Shown here: one piece after another, positions 32,373 through 44,084 of the stretch
Layout of the letters: the number at the start of each line of letters is the position of its first letter
Numbering within the stretch: the first letter of the stretch is position 1
From: Litsea cubeba
Lineage: Eukaryota; Streptophyta; Magnoliopsida; Laurales; Lauraceae
DNA length: 64,000 nt
Reading direction: 5' to 3'
Assembly (NCBI GenBank): GCA_012931725.1
Contig: CM022949.1
Span: 31,201,235-31,265,234 of the forward strand
Translations under genes and position numbers: made by a program
The notes under the pieces: generated by a model
What the model saw: only the letters and a program-made list of their open reading frames with translations
Databases searched by the model: none
Told to the model about the DNA's origin: nothing

Positions 32373-34501
32373 TCAGACAGAAGGCACGACGCCATCCGCA
32401 GCTGGATTCGCGGCGGCAGGGGGAGCTTCAGAGATGGAAGCCGAAGCCGGAGTCGCAGCCTCAGCAGGCGCCTCAGATGCTGGTGGAGGAGGGAGCAGTT
32501 CCGGCTCGATAGCGCGGCCCCCCTCTGCTTCATCCACAATGTCTGAGCACGGATATTCATCTGGGCTCGTGTATGCAGGATGATCGCGGGGGACGCCCAT
32601 CTTGTCCAAAGCCGCCTTCCACCCCATCTCCCAAGAGGAGATGCGTATGTCATTGACCTGCGCTGCGTACTCGTCGCCCGCCACGTCAATGCCATCTTGG
32701 AAGGCAGCTTTGACCTCGTTTTGAAGGTTGAACTCCAGCTCCGCCTTCTGCCTCTCCAGCTCCCAGATTCTCCTCTCCAGCTTGGCCTCCCTCCTCTTGA
32801 CCAAGTCAATCGCCGACTTTACGTTGTCAAGCTCGGCGAAGAGGGATCGGTGCGTGTCTTCATACTCCGCCACCTTCGCTTGAGCCTCCTCCAAGGCTTT
32901 CTTGTGCTGTTCACAGATCGCCTGGCCCCTCTTCAACTCGGCATGGCATTTCTGGACCCGCGACACCGAAACCTGGGCCATCTGCACGATCTGCAAGAAA
33001 ATCAAAACCACCAGTGAGCAGAAGCTACCGCAAAAGAAGGAAGGCGTTAAAGAAAGTTGAACTTACGCTCTGGCTCGCCTTCATCTGTGAGGCCAGTAGG
33101 GAGATGTCATCCATCTCGTCATATTTCTCCATGTCCCGCGGCAAGGCGCAGGCGCTCCCCAAGCAGGCAATTACAAGCGGCCCCCCGGAGAGACGGTCGT
33201 CTACCGTCAACGGCCTCCCGGGCTGGAGCATGAAGCTCGGTCTCCAGGGGGCAGGAGGAGCCTGCGTGGCCAGGCCGGATGCCGAGGACTCCCCCGCCGA
33301 GCCCTCGACCCTGGCTTTTTCCTGATCTGGTCATCCCCCTGCGAGGCCGGGGTGGAGATGACCGCGGGAGAGCCGGTCCTGGTCGCGGCAAGCGGCGTAG
33401 GAGTCCGAGCAGGGGGAGCCGCGGTAGAAGACGAGGGCGCACTTGATGACGAGGGCGCACGGGAGGAAGATGCCGCGTCCCGACCTCTGCCACCCGCGGG
33501 CAGGGCCTTAAGGTTCCTCAGAACTGGTTTCGGACGGGTCCTGTCCATCGCCTCCTCCGAGTCAGTCTCTGACAGAACGATCCTCCCGATCATCTCCGCG
33601 TTGTCCTTGGATCCCGAGGTGGACATCTCCGAGTCGGATGAGGAACGATCCCCTGAGTTTGCCGCGGTCCGCTCCTCGTCCACTCTGGTCTCCTCCTCTA
33701 CCTCCGCCGCGGCTTGCGTGCGGTGAGCGAGATGCTTCTTGTCCTTATAGCCGCGATATCTGGGCTCGTACCCCAGCAGCTTCCACGCCGACCTATCCTT
33801 GTGGCCGTGGTAGCTCTCCAAAGCCCGGATCCAAGCCTTGTTCAGTTTCCAGCCGTCTCGGGAAGCAGCCGCTCCCCTCTGGCGAACGCCTACAGAGCAA
33901 ACGGAAAACATAAGCCTGGCAATACGAAGGAATAGAAGAAGTAAAAAGGCGTACCGAGACTGAAATTACTTGGGGGTGCCGAAGTGGCGGGGGATCTTGA
34001 AAAATCTTTCCGCAATGGCCTCGTCATCGCTAAACTCCCAGTTGCCCGAGACCATCAGACGGTCGTCCCCGGCATATTTATTGGAATCCTCCAGGGCTTG
34101 CACAAATGGCCTCTGACTCGGCTTGATGCGGAGGTAGCACATATCCTTCCCGGACTTACAAATATCATAGGCGTCCTCGATATCGTGGATGCCGAGACCG
34201 ATACCCAAGATTGTATTAAGCGCATCCGTGCCCATTACAATCTTGAAACTATTGGGCATCAGTTGGCAGGGGCAAAGGTTCCATGCCCTGAGGCACTCCC
34301 TAAGCAGAGGGCGGAGGGGAAACCTAACCCCGCCATCAATTACGGCCACTAAAGGAAACGGCATCTAGCCGTTGTAAAAGTCACCTAGGATGCAGGCAGC
34401 AGGAGGGGCCGCCATGACTTGGACCCCATCCGGTATGCTGTACTTAGCCTGAGGTCGGCTAGTCCCCTCTCAGACTCTATCCAATGACTAAAAATGCCCA
34501 T
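32373..34501 (-). pseudogene. Antisense extra ORF of Tat element (transposase_28-like)
   Basis: Read against the element, an ATG at 34501 starts MGIFSHWIESERGLADLR. After a one-base loss comes YSIPDGVQVMAAPPAACILG, then a TAG (34365-34367, in place of Trp), then GGVRFPLRPLLREC and LCPCQLMPNSFKIVMG. This is the 'putative gypsy type transposon' domain. A gap without frame (about 33965-33912, with GTAATT near its start and TGTAGG near its end) suggests an intron. The protein continues at 33911-33207 (Ser/Thr/Asp-rich) and, after a second likely intron near 33012-33030, at 33011-32373 as a coiled coil (ALEEAQAKVAEYEDTH; KLERRIWELERQKAEL) ending in a Pro/Ala tail. Function is unknown. Exon borders are inferred. 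Confidence 0.75.
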
Positions 34502-35200
34502 CCCTCAAATGAAAAAGCTAGAAGAAAGGAAGAATGTGCTGGAAGCGAAAGAAAGTCCTAGACAGAACCCTAGAAAGCAGAATGAAACAGGGAAGAAAGG
34601 GAAGAGATTTACGGAAAAGTCAAACGGCAGGGCAAAACCCTGACAGCACCCGTCTCCGGCAAAGAGTCTGGAAAAACTCTGCAGCAATCTCTCCCGGTAG
34701 GAGAGGCGAAGGCAGGGAAGGAAGAAGAGAGCTCTGGGAGCGAAAGTGAAAAGGAAGAAAAGAGTTTTGCAGGCGAAAGTAAAAACAGAGAAACAGAGTC
34801 TTGAGAAATAAAGATAAGGAAGAAAGAATAAGGGAAAGGGGCGACCCCCTACTTATAGCTGAAAGTAGGGCGCCTAATCATGGCGCCTTTTCGAATTTCG
34901 AAGAAGGCGCGTCTTTTCGCTGCGCACGCCGCCATGAAAAGACGGGCCAGCCAAACCAGAAGAGACACGTGGAAGCGCCAGCCTGTTTTTCGTGCACCAT
35001 TTAATGCCTCGGACACCGAAGCGACAGCGGGCGTAGATAAGTACATAGGGGATGCGCGACATTAAATGAGATTTCAAAGCGACAAGCCGTTCGGACTTCC
35101 TCCAAGCTGGAACGTATGGGCATCGCGGCATCTCGGCATTCCCTCTGCGAGTCCTCATCAGCTTCTGACCTCAAAGAGTTGGGATGCTCTAAGAGCTCAA

Positions 35201-35212
35201 AAGCTGGGGGGC
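35201..35212 (+). promoter_or_regulatory. Polypurine tract of gypsy element
   Basis: AAGCTGGGGGGC followed by AAT and the 3' LTR, the expected plus-strand primer position. Confidence 0.7.
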
Positions 35213-35215
35213 AAT

Positions 35216-35958
35216 TGTGTGGGGATATTTTCACTAAGCCGATGCCAAAGCTAGTCCTGGTCTTAAGAGCTTAAAATCTCGCCCCCCACTCGGCCGAGAT
35301 GGATCGCGGCTTAAGGGCAACGGCATTCGCCGAGGTGAAGTACTCCCGGGGTCAAGGGGTACGGGGCATTGTACGACCGACCTCGGCGCGGCAGATTTGA
35401 CAGGCACTGAAGGACTGTCGACGGATTGGAGGCACGTACTAAGGCGTGCCCTGCGATCCATCATTACTGACAAAACGACGTATGCAGAGCACGTGCGCCC
35501 CCAAAGCATGGCTCCGGGCCAGGTTCGATGGGACCTGGCCCAAAAGTCAAACCGCCACGTGACCCGATAAGATCGGCATTTAATGAGGCATGGCTAGGTA
35601 AAGCGAGCATTTAATGAATTGTGGGTTGAGTGGACAGGGCCACTCGAGTGGTCGGGCCCATCCTGGAACTCGCCCACGCGAGTCGTCTTCATATCCTATA
35701 AATAGCATCTCCATCTCCATTCTAAGGTACGCAACCCATAATACGCAGACTCACTTTGCTATTTCATCTCCATCTCCCTTATTTAGTCTCTAAACTAACT
35801 TAAGAATCGGAGAGCCTTGTGCTGCCTACAGCCAGGGTCCTCTGACGTGTCTTCTCCTCTTTTCAGGATCGACCGGAGCCATGATCATCTTCATCTAAAC
35901 CACCCAAGACAGGGATTCTAATCCCTGATCCCAAGCCCGTAATTTTTAGGCACTTACA
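35216..35958 (+). repeat. 3' LTR of gypsy element
   Basis: 743 bp, the same length as the 5' LTR with about fifteen substitutions and no indels seen. It has the TATA box at 35697-35704 and ends in CACTTACA. Confidence 0.95.
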
Positions 35959-38900
35959 GTTCCTATGTTGTTCTCGATGAGATAGGGTAGTGTTGAGAAT
36001 AATATACGCATGTATAACACATGCGGCCATCAATGATATACATATCCTATTCTCTCTTCTATGCATTTTCTTACAAAAGGTGGATCTCTTATAAATTCTT
36101 TTAAAATACTAACAAATCATTGGCTATATTAGATTAGAGGCAGAACCTCCCTTTCTGAGATAAGAGAGTTTTTGAGAATATATATATATATATATATCCA
36201 TATGGAAAATATTCATGTTCGTCCATCCATCATCATGTTATGGTGAGAGACAACATAATTGGGCCGACTTTATGTTACATCCGAAATATTAATACACGTG
36301 GAACCCACTTAAGAACACTAGACCCATTGACTTCTCATCTATCCAAATGGATTGGACCGTTGGATCGAATGTCAGATTTTTTCTTTTATTATAAGTCGTT
36401 AAATTTGTGGACCATGGACGAAGGGGTTTGAGACATGTGACTGACCCAAAATTTGATATATGGGCTCATTCAAGATGTCTCTTTCCATCCCCCACGAGTC
36501 CCATAATCAGTGGGTCCCTAGGTATGCCCCATTATGTTTGTCCATCACTATATGACGAGGAAATTATGCACAAGAATATTCAGGTGAGCTCAGCCAATCT
36601 GAATACCAAATTAGAGTATGCAAAAAAAGCTTAAATATGTATATTTTAAGAATTTTAAGGTGAGCACAACCAATCCGAATGGGACTTACGCAATCACTCA
36701 TCCTGAATGTCATTGATCTTTTTTTTTTTTTTTTCTTTCAGTAATTCAAATGAGACTAACATTAGATTGAAAAAAAAAAAAACACAATCTAATTAGATCA
36801 TTAAATTTGAGGGCTACGGATCAAATGTTAAGATGCTCTAATGGCCGGATTTTAAATTTTGCACATAGGCAGGCCTCTCAAGAATTGTCATGGCCTTAAG
36901 TAAGCTCCACAAGTTCAAGCATAGATTACTTAAATATACCTCGTGTGCACCTGATTAGTCCGATCTGATATTTTATGCTAAGTTCACAACAAATTATCAT
37001 GAACTTCCCAATCACAAATCTAAATGCTACTTTGTAATGTTTCAATAATATTATAATATGAAGTTAACCATTTCTTTGCAAAAATGCCTTGATGTTTTCA
37101 AAATATCACCCATATCTGTGACGCTCCTAGTGAGACAATGGACTGATATCTGGAATTGACAAAGACAACAGAATTGTAGGTAGAGAATTCTATTGTCATA
37201 TGTATTTTTCTGTTGAGCTGTTTTCTACTAGATAGTGTAGGGGACCCTTTAGGTCCAATAAATGAAATAGGTCTTCTATTTATAGAAATGGGCCATTTAA
37301 CACCTTGGCATTTACTGGTTCTCTAATGTGGACCCTTGCAATTAGTGCAGCCTTCCAGAATTTGGGACCAATGATCCACTTCCAGCAGTGGGGCTCAACT
37401 TAATTGGATGCATGCATTGCCAGCTAAGGAATTCAGGTTAGAAACAAGTTAAACTTCACCCCAATTGACCCCAAAATTGATCGATAACCAAATTCTTTGG
37501 GTCGGATCCATCAGTTAATTGTGTGAATAGAGTGCCATTTGCAGGCTTTGTTATAGCCATTGAATCAATTTCAGGTAAAAGTGAACAGTTTTGATTCTTT
37601 TTCTAACCATCTGTTTTCAATGACCTTAATTAGATTCACCTATGAAGGTGACATTTCACTGACGGCTAATCCATGTCACCTTCAAATTCTCTAGAGTTAT
37701 TATTAAATATGATGATTCTGTTTTTCCACCTCTCATTTATTTTCTCTCTCACAACGAAACATACATTGAGAGGATCCATACATCCAGTGGGCCATACACT
37801 GTACACTCCTCTTGGCAGTGCTATGCCAAATGCCAAGTGTCAATTAGCAATAGAATACTCCCCGCCAAGTGCCACACTACGGTTTGAGGGCAAAAAGTGG
37901 AGTCTACAACTTGCACACACTACTTTGGAGTATTCTCTTGATTATTGGAGAGAGATGAATTCCCATTCTCAGTTTCTAGCTATGGAAGGAAAATGTTAGA
38001 ATGCTTGCTACTCTTTGACAAGATTCTTGATGTCTCAACCGTCCGTATAGTTTGGCTGGGACTCAGATGGGCTACTATGCAAAAGGAAACCATTGATTAG
38101 AAGTTTCCACCATCCATAGTTTTATAATAAAGAATGGTCATTAGATTCATAGTTTTATAAAAAAGAAGGGTGATTAGGTGGACATTCATTATTAGCATGA
38201 CTACTCTAATATTCGAGTTCAAATCAGGTGAGGTAAAACTTCATGGTGATCACTGTAGGGCAGCCTGTCATGCATGCGGGCAACTGCCCGTGTCTACGAT
38301 CGGGCTGCCCCACGGTGACGTGGCGGCTCGTAGTTGGTCCACCCACGGTCATCGTGCGTATACCCACTTAGAGGATCACGATTCCTAATATTGGTTTGAT
38401 CTTGTTTGTTTCCATTAACAATTACGAGCTATTCAGTTAGATGGAACTCTTGCATGTCACCCGGCTACTGAGGGATTGATCCTTGGATATGCCATTCTTC
38501 ATCCTTATATGAGCTATCCTTCTCCTTTAACGGATTCAGGCCTTGACAACTAGGGGTTGTTCAGTTGGTTGGAACCCTTGCATGTCACTTGACTATCAAG
38601 GGATAGATTTTTTTGGTGTGCTACTCATTCCACTTGTGTGCGCTATCCTTCCTACTTTGTGTGCTTCATCTTCCCACTTATTTGGGTTCTCTTGGATTCT
38701 AGCTCTCTAGGCTGTGGTATTCACAATAAAATAAAATAGATTAAATAGGTTTGGGCCTTAATCAAATTTATTTTTTCTTGTTGAGGGAGTTTTGTGAGAA
38801 AGAAGAAATGCCCAATACCCAACATTTCTTAGGATGAGATTGAGCTTTCTATATGGTTTTAGATAAACCCACCTGAATTTGGCCTGTTAAAGGCCCATGC

Positions 38901-39575
38901 CGACATTAGCCTTGTTTCACGTCCATAGTTCACATATGACATACCTTTTGTTGAAGATGACATGTGGGTGTGTGCCATGTGGGGATGTGATCAAATACAA
39001 TGTGTGATGTGACATGTTCTTAGTTCTTAATCCCCTAATTTGTTAGCCTATAGCAATCTGCAAGAAATGGAGCCTTCAAATGTCCTTTTTGCTTCCTATT
39101 TCCTGCAACAAGAGGCTTCTTATGATTTGGACAGTGGCCTTCTCTTTGAAGTGATTGGAAGCATCAATGTCTGTCACATTAAGGAAATTACAACAGCTTG
39201 GCAAATCCACCGACAGACTTGGTGAAATTTTGTTATTGAAATAAGGGTTAATAGCATATTAATGATCGTGTTAGCACCCTGTTATATGCACATGACCCTG
39301 TCATTGAATTTCATGTCAATATGTCAAGATGGGTCTTGAGATTAATGGGTGTAGTTCAGATCATCTAGTGGTCTATTTCATGTGGGTCCATCACAGATGG
39401 GTAAGAGATAGACCTTTAAATGTGATTAAGATAAAGCATCATCATTAAATTTAGGATAATATCTGATTTGTCATTTTCCAATATAGGCTTTTTGCGACAA
39501 CATAATTAAATAAACAGTTGTTGGTCAAATGGATATCCATTGGAATTTGGAACCTAGTCAAGATCCTTCAGTCTT

Positions 39576-39614
<39 letters not shown>

Positions 39615-40385
39615 GGACTAGGTTTTTTCTTTGGGTCTTACTACTTGGACCGGATTACAGCTGACCTAGAAATGGTAATAAATATGAAATATTAGAATAT
39701 AATATATAATGAGGAGCACTAAAAACCGCGTAGAAAGTTTTTTTTTTACAAAAAAATGTCCCTACTAATGGGGCCCATTATGGTGTATGACAATCATGGA
39801 ATATCTCTTGATGGAGTAATTTAGATGACATCTACCCGTGTGAAAAATGTCCGCTCCATTAGATCATCCTAATCCCTTGATTTTTGACCCCAAAGTTTAC
39901 TAATCCTAGAGACATCATTTTTTTGTGATTTCAATTTAACGGTGACTAAAAGTTTAGTGAGTGTCATATTTGAGTTTGGTGCTAATTCATGGGGGGTGTG
40001 ACATGTATGAAATGATTAGATTGGTTTAGGATGGGTTCCACACCCTAAAAACATAAGAAATAAAGAAAAGATTTTAAAATGGTGAGATTTTGAGAATTTT
40101 TGATATATAATATCATATAATAAGGCCTGAGGGGCAACCTATTGAGTGATTGTGGAGCCATCCAGGGGCATGTCAAATCATTGGGAACAAGAATGGAAAG
40201 CTCCATACTTGGCTTGAGGTGTGTTCTAAAGTTGCCCCAATTAGCCATAACATATGGTTAAGGTCCCACACAATCAACAGTGTAAAAGCAATAAAGAATT
40301 TTTTGAATATACATGGGTCCCATATAGGCTCACATGAGTATTTATGAATATAATAATATTAATATAATTGTATAGTCATTGCATG

Positions 40386-40416
<31 letters not shown>

Positions 40417-43400
40417 GTACACACTCTGGGAAGCCTGTTGTTCTCTGAATCAAATAGTATTCATTTGTGGTTTAGCTTTGCTTGGCCCACATGGAAGCAT
40501 AACAATATCAAGGTGGAGCTGGGGTAGGCAGGCCACCTCATGTTCCAACAAATTTAAAATTACATAATCTTTTTAGATCCAATCTACACTTAAGTATGAG
40601 AACCCGTATATACAAAGAGTAAAAACTTACACATGTGAGGAGAGTGAGAGGAGACCAGGCTCAATCCCTAATCATCATGGTGGGATTGCCAACCAAATGA
40701 GCAATCCCCTGTTTTCAAGGGTGACCTTTTTTTGGTACTCCCATTGTAGGAGGCTGGGATCCCCTCTGGGGTGCGTGTAGTAGACCTGGGATGAGGTGAT
40801 GGGGCTCTCTGACGAGAAAAGGTGGAATGCTTAGGGTTCGAACTGCCACCTAGATAAGAGGCCATTCTCACGAGTGGCTTTGTTAATATAGATTCTTGTC
40901 ATATTCCAAATAGGTTTAAGAGTGGCTACTGTCTAGCTAAATATGGTTTTGCTTAGGGAGCCAATTTTAGTGGTTTGTGTGGGTTGTTGGCTGATTGATT
41001 GAGTGATTTTTTTTTCTTTTTTGCTTAGGGAGCTAATTTTAGTGGTTTTGCTTTCTAAATTATTTTTTTAGAAGAAATGAAGAACTAATTTATTCTTAAA
41101 AAAAAAAATCCTTGTGTCAAATCAGTTGGGAATAGGAATATACTCATCAAAAGGTGACCTTACACAAACGTTAAGTGTACTTTTGGTGAATATTAATGTT
41201 GCATAGGTGTGTAATAAAAACAATGTACTTGCACCCAATCTGTGGGACCTTTCGGCAACCTACTTGCATGGTCGGTTGGATAAGAAGGGTTATTTATAGA
41301 CTGTATAGATAAAAGAAATCAGCAATAATTTCATGGTTACAACCATCTCAATAGGACCTCCACAATAAAATGCTAGAACAATTCAGTGTTCATTGTATTA
41401 TGTTTTGAATGAAAAATTAATGTCGACAATACAAGTTAAGACTTAGGACATAGATAATTATATTGTATCATTTCTATCCAATCATTCAGTAGTTTCATAT
41501 GGCCCCCCAAAGTAGGGATGGACTTTTGGTTTCTAAGAATCATATCTTGCCAACTTGAATGGTTGAGCCAAGTTGGCTTGGTTCAGCAATGTGCAATTCA
41601 AGTAATTCACAAGACTCTCCTCATGTAAACGGGTCAGCCCACCCCCAAGGGGGCCTTTTTGGCTTTGCTCATTTGGTATGTCTTGGAGAGATTTCAGAGA
41701 TTTCTTTAAGCAGGTTTGTTTGGGCTAAGAAAAAAAATCAAGCCCGTTTAATAGTGTCAAGTTAATCCTTTCATTTTTTAAAGTACATAAGCTTAATCAA
41801 ACCCTGAAGCATGGCCCTGTCATGCCCATTTAAGCCCGCTAAGCTCTTCTCCGAGGCTGGGCCTGGGCCCAGGCTTAACGTTTATGGCAAGGCTGTAATC
41901 AGGCCTGACATTGCGGCTCAGGACCGGTTCAGGTATACGTAACAATGATACTAGGACAAGTAGGCCTTGACAACTCAAGCTCTCATGCCACAGCCCACAT
42001 GAGTAATCCAGTTCAGGATATGCTGGTTCATGTTGGGGCTTGATTCAAACATGGACTCGAACCGAAGTGGAATTCAGGCCAGCTCAGGATGGGCCTCAAC
42101 ACCCAAATTGTGCCCAGGTGCCTGATTACACATATATGGTGCTAATTTACATATGTATTAAATAGAATATATATAGATACAATCACCCAAACACACTTCT
42201 ATAGCCCAATACACAAACCCAGCCCAACAGAGTTGCACCCCTAGATGATATCTCCAAGTGTTGAGAATTTTTATCAGTGCAAATGTTAGTGAAGAAATAG
42301 AATTCGTGTAGCCATCCCAACATAGTTGGGACAAGGCTTTGATGATGATGGTGGTGATGAAAAATGTTAGTTAAGGCCCTTCTAACTTTGCTAGGGAGAC
42401 CTAGATGTTCAGTGTTTGAACCCTGGATATGCCTCCTTTCCCGCATGAGTGGGCTTCCGATCCCGCATGTACAGGCTCTTGCATGGGACCCAGTCCCCCT
42501 TGGCCATGGTTTAAAATTGTTTTTGTTAGGCATGCTTGGTTATATAGCTTAGATGCTTTATTATAAATATCTGAAGCCCTTTTTTTTCATCTTATATTTG
42601 ACCATCTAAGCTACCAATGAGCACCATTAGTCTGATGAGCTACAATGTAAACGAATGAATACCGTAGTCTGTGCAACGGAATGATAGTCCATTTTCAAGG
42701 TAAACAAGACTAGCTAGTATGTATTGTTTTTTGTTTGCTTGATGACTAGTATGTATTGTTATAATACCATAAAGAGAATGAAAAATGGCATTGAAAACCA
42801 ACAATCAGCTATAATAATTGGAAGGAAGAAAACATTGACAAATCACAGATTGAGTTCTAGTTTGAGAACAGTAGCACTCAGCAAACTTAGGTAGATGTCT
42901 TTTGGCCATTTCCCATTTACTTTGTTCAGAGGTGGATATATTTTTTTATGATCTCTATATAACTTATTTCATTTATAATTTGCAAAGTTCATTGATAACT
43001 TATTTTTAGGGATACTTAAAAGGGATCTTTGATTGCAAGAATTTATGTCAAGGGTTGAGCATTTGAGAAACTCAAAGAAAGAATCTACTGAGAGCATTTA
43101 CACCATCCAGAGTTCTGAAAGAAAAAAAAAAATTCATATACATGTTAAATGAGTCACCAGAATAAAGTCTAGCCCAAGTCAAGTGTCTTCATCAGATCAT
43201 TAACTTGCACATTCTCAATCATACACACCACAAGCAAAAAACTTTCCCACCACCCACATGTATAATCTTCAAAAAAAAAAAAAAAACTGCAAATACACAT
43301 GATTGAGACCCTTTATTATCTAAAGATCTATATAAAAGAATAGGATGGCACCATAACTAATGATGGATGCTAATATCAATCACAATAGTCGCGATTCTCC

Positions 43401-43763
43401 TGTATATCCCCTCCCCTCAACTTGAATCTTCTAGCATGATTTTAGATATATAAATTTTGTCTATGCAGGCGCAACTCCATCTATTGATACTGCTTGAGGT
43501 TCCTCTTTCCAACTTAAGCACTTCATATGCAACTTGTAGGATGTATTTAAAAGACCCAGATCTCAGGCAGTTTGGCCATCTTGGCAGAATGAATGGAAAG
43601 CAATCATTCTGCCAAAATTATCAAACTGTAGGTTAGGGCACATCCGAACACAGTTACAGTAAATGAATCTTATTATATCTTTACGAGCCAAAATAAATTG
43701 CAAGCACAACCCAAATTAGGAGACCTTTCAAAGGGTGGGATAGGTTAAACCTCCAATCCACCC
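35959..43763. other. Gene-poor stretch with simple repeats
   Basis: AT-rich DNA with (TA)n at about 36180-36197 and 40389-40412 and a (CT)n microsatellite at 39577-39611. A diverged direct duplication lies at about 38429-38690 (words TTGTTCAGTTGGTTGGAACCC and TTGCATGTCAC). A GC-rich spot occurs at 38255-38340. The frame at 37673-37999 (108 residues) shows no domain. Text at 42300-42360 (TAGTTGGGACAAGGCTTTGATGATGATGG) resembles the 3' tail of a plant SINE. No host gene is supported. Confidence 0.5.
39577..39611. repeat. (CT)n microsatellite
   Basis: An uninterrupted CT repeat of about 17 units. Confidence 0.95.
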
Positions 43764-44084
43764 TCACTTGGGCCTCTTAAGTTGCAACTGGTTCATCCCA
43801 GACTCCAACTTGTCTAGACCCTCTACATTGTTTCCATCATTTAGCTTAGCACTTCTGCTCTTCAGCCAAGGGTGCTGCGAACATTGTGCTGCTGTTGGCC
43901 GCTTCTCTGGTGCAAAATCAAGAATGGGTAAAAGAAACTCCGAAAATTCACGTGCATCAGTTTCAGAAAATTTGTATTTCTCAACCAAAAGCCGATCTAG
44001 TGGCCAGTATTTTAGCCTTCTGATCCTCTTCAGGTCACCATGTCTGTCAAATAAGTCCTTGGATCGAGATCCCCCAATTGCAAT
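43764..44084 (-). CDS. SRPK: SRPK exon 4
   Basis: Codes for residues 335-440 and the stop TGA (43766-43764). It contains FSETDAREFSEFLLPIL and RPTAAQCSQHPWL, the usual end of the SRPK C-lobe. Intron 3 (44179-44085) is 95 bases. An AATAAA lies downstream at about 43317-43312 but is far from the stop. Confidence 0.95.
   Translation of the reverse strand: MAIGGSRSKDLFDRHGDLKRIRRLKYWPLDRLLVEKYKFSETDAREFSEFLLPILDFAPEKRPTAAQCSQHPWLKSRSAKLNDGNNVEGLDKLESGMNQLQLKRPK

Larger units (their letters stand above)
24937..35958 (+). mobile_element. Ty3/gypsy LTR retrotransposon, Tat lineage
   Basis: An 11.0-kb element with two 743-bp LTRs, a PBS, gag, protease-RT-RNase H-RNase H-integrase, a 72-bp repeat array, an antisense extra ORF and a polypurine tract. 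The second, archaeal-type RNase H between RT/RNase H and integrase, and the extra antisense ORF, are known marks of the plant Tat lineage. I count about fifteen differences between the LTRs (~2%), so it is older than the copia insertion. The bases next to the LTRs (GTCTC left, GTTCC right) do not form an exact target duplication. Confidence 0.93.

Noticed and set aside
37673..37999. 108-residue open frame
   Set aside because: No domain, no splice or codon-use support, and surrounded by repeat-like text.
40640..40880. tRNA-like text (GGTTCGAACTGCC)
   Set aside because: A B-box-like word alone, without a foldable cloverleaf or a clear A box at the right distance.
41513..42243. Possible hAT-type MITE (TAGGGATGGAC...GTTGCACCCCTA)
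   Set aside because: The ends only partly match and the flanking 8-mers (CCCCAAAG, GATGATAT) do not form a target duplication.
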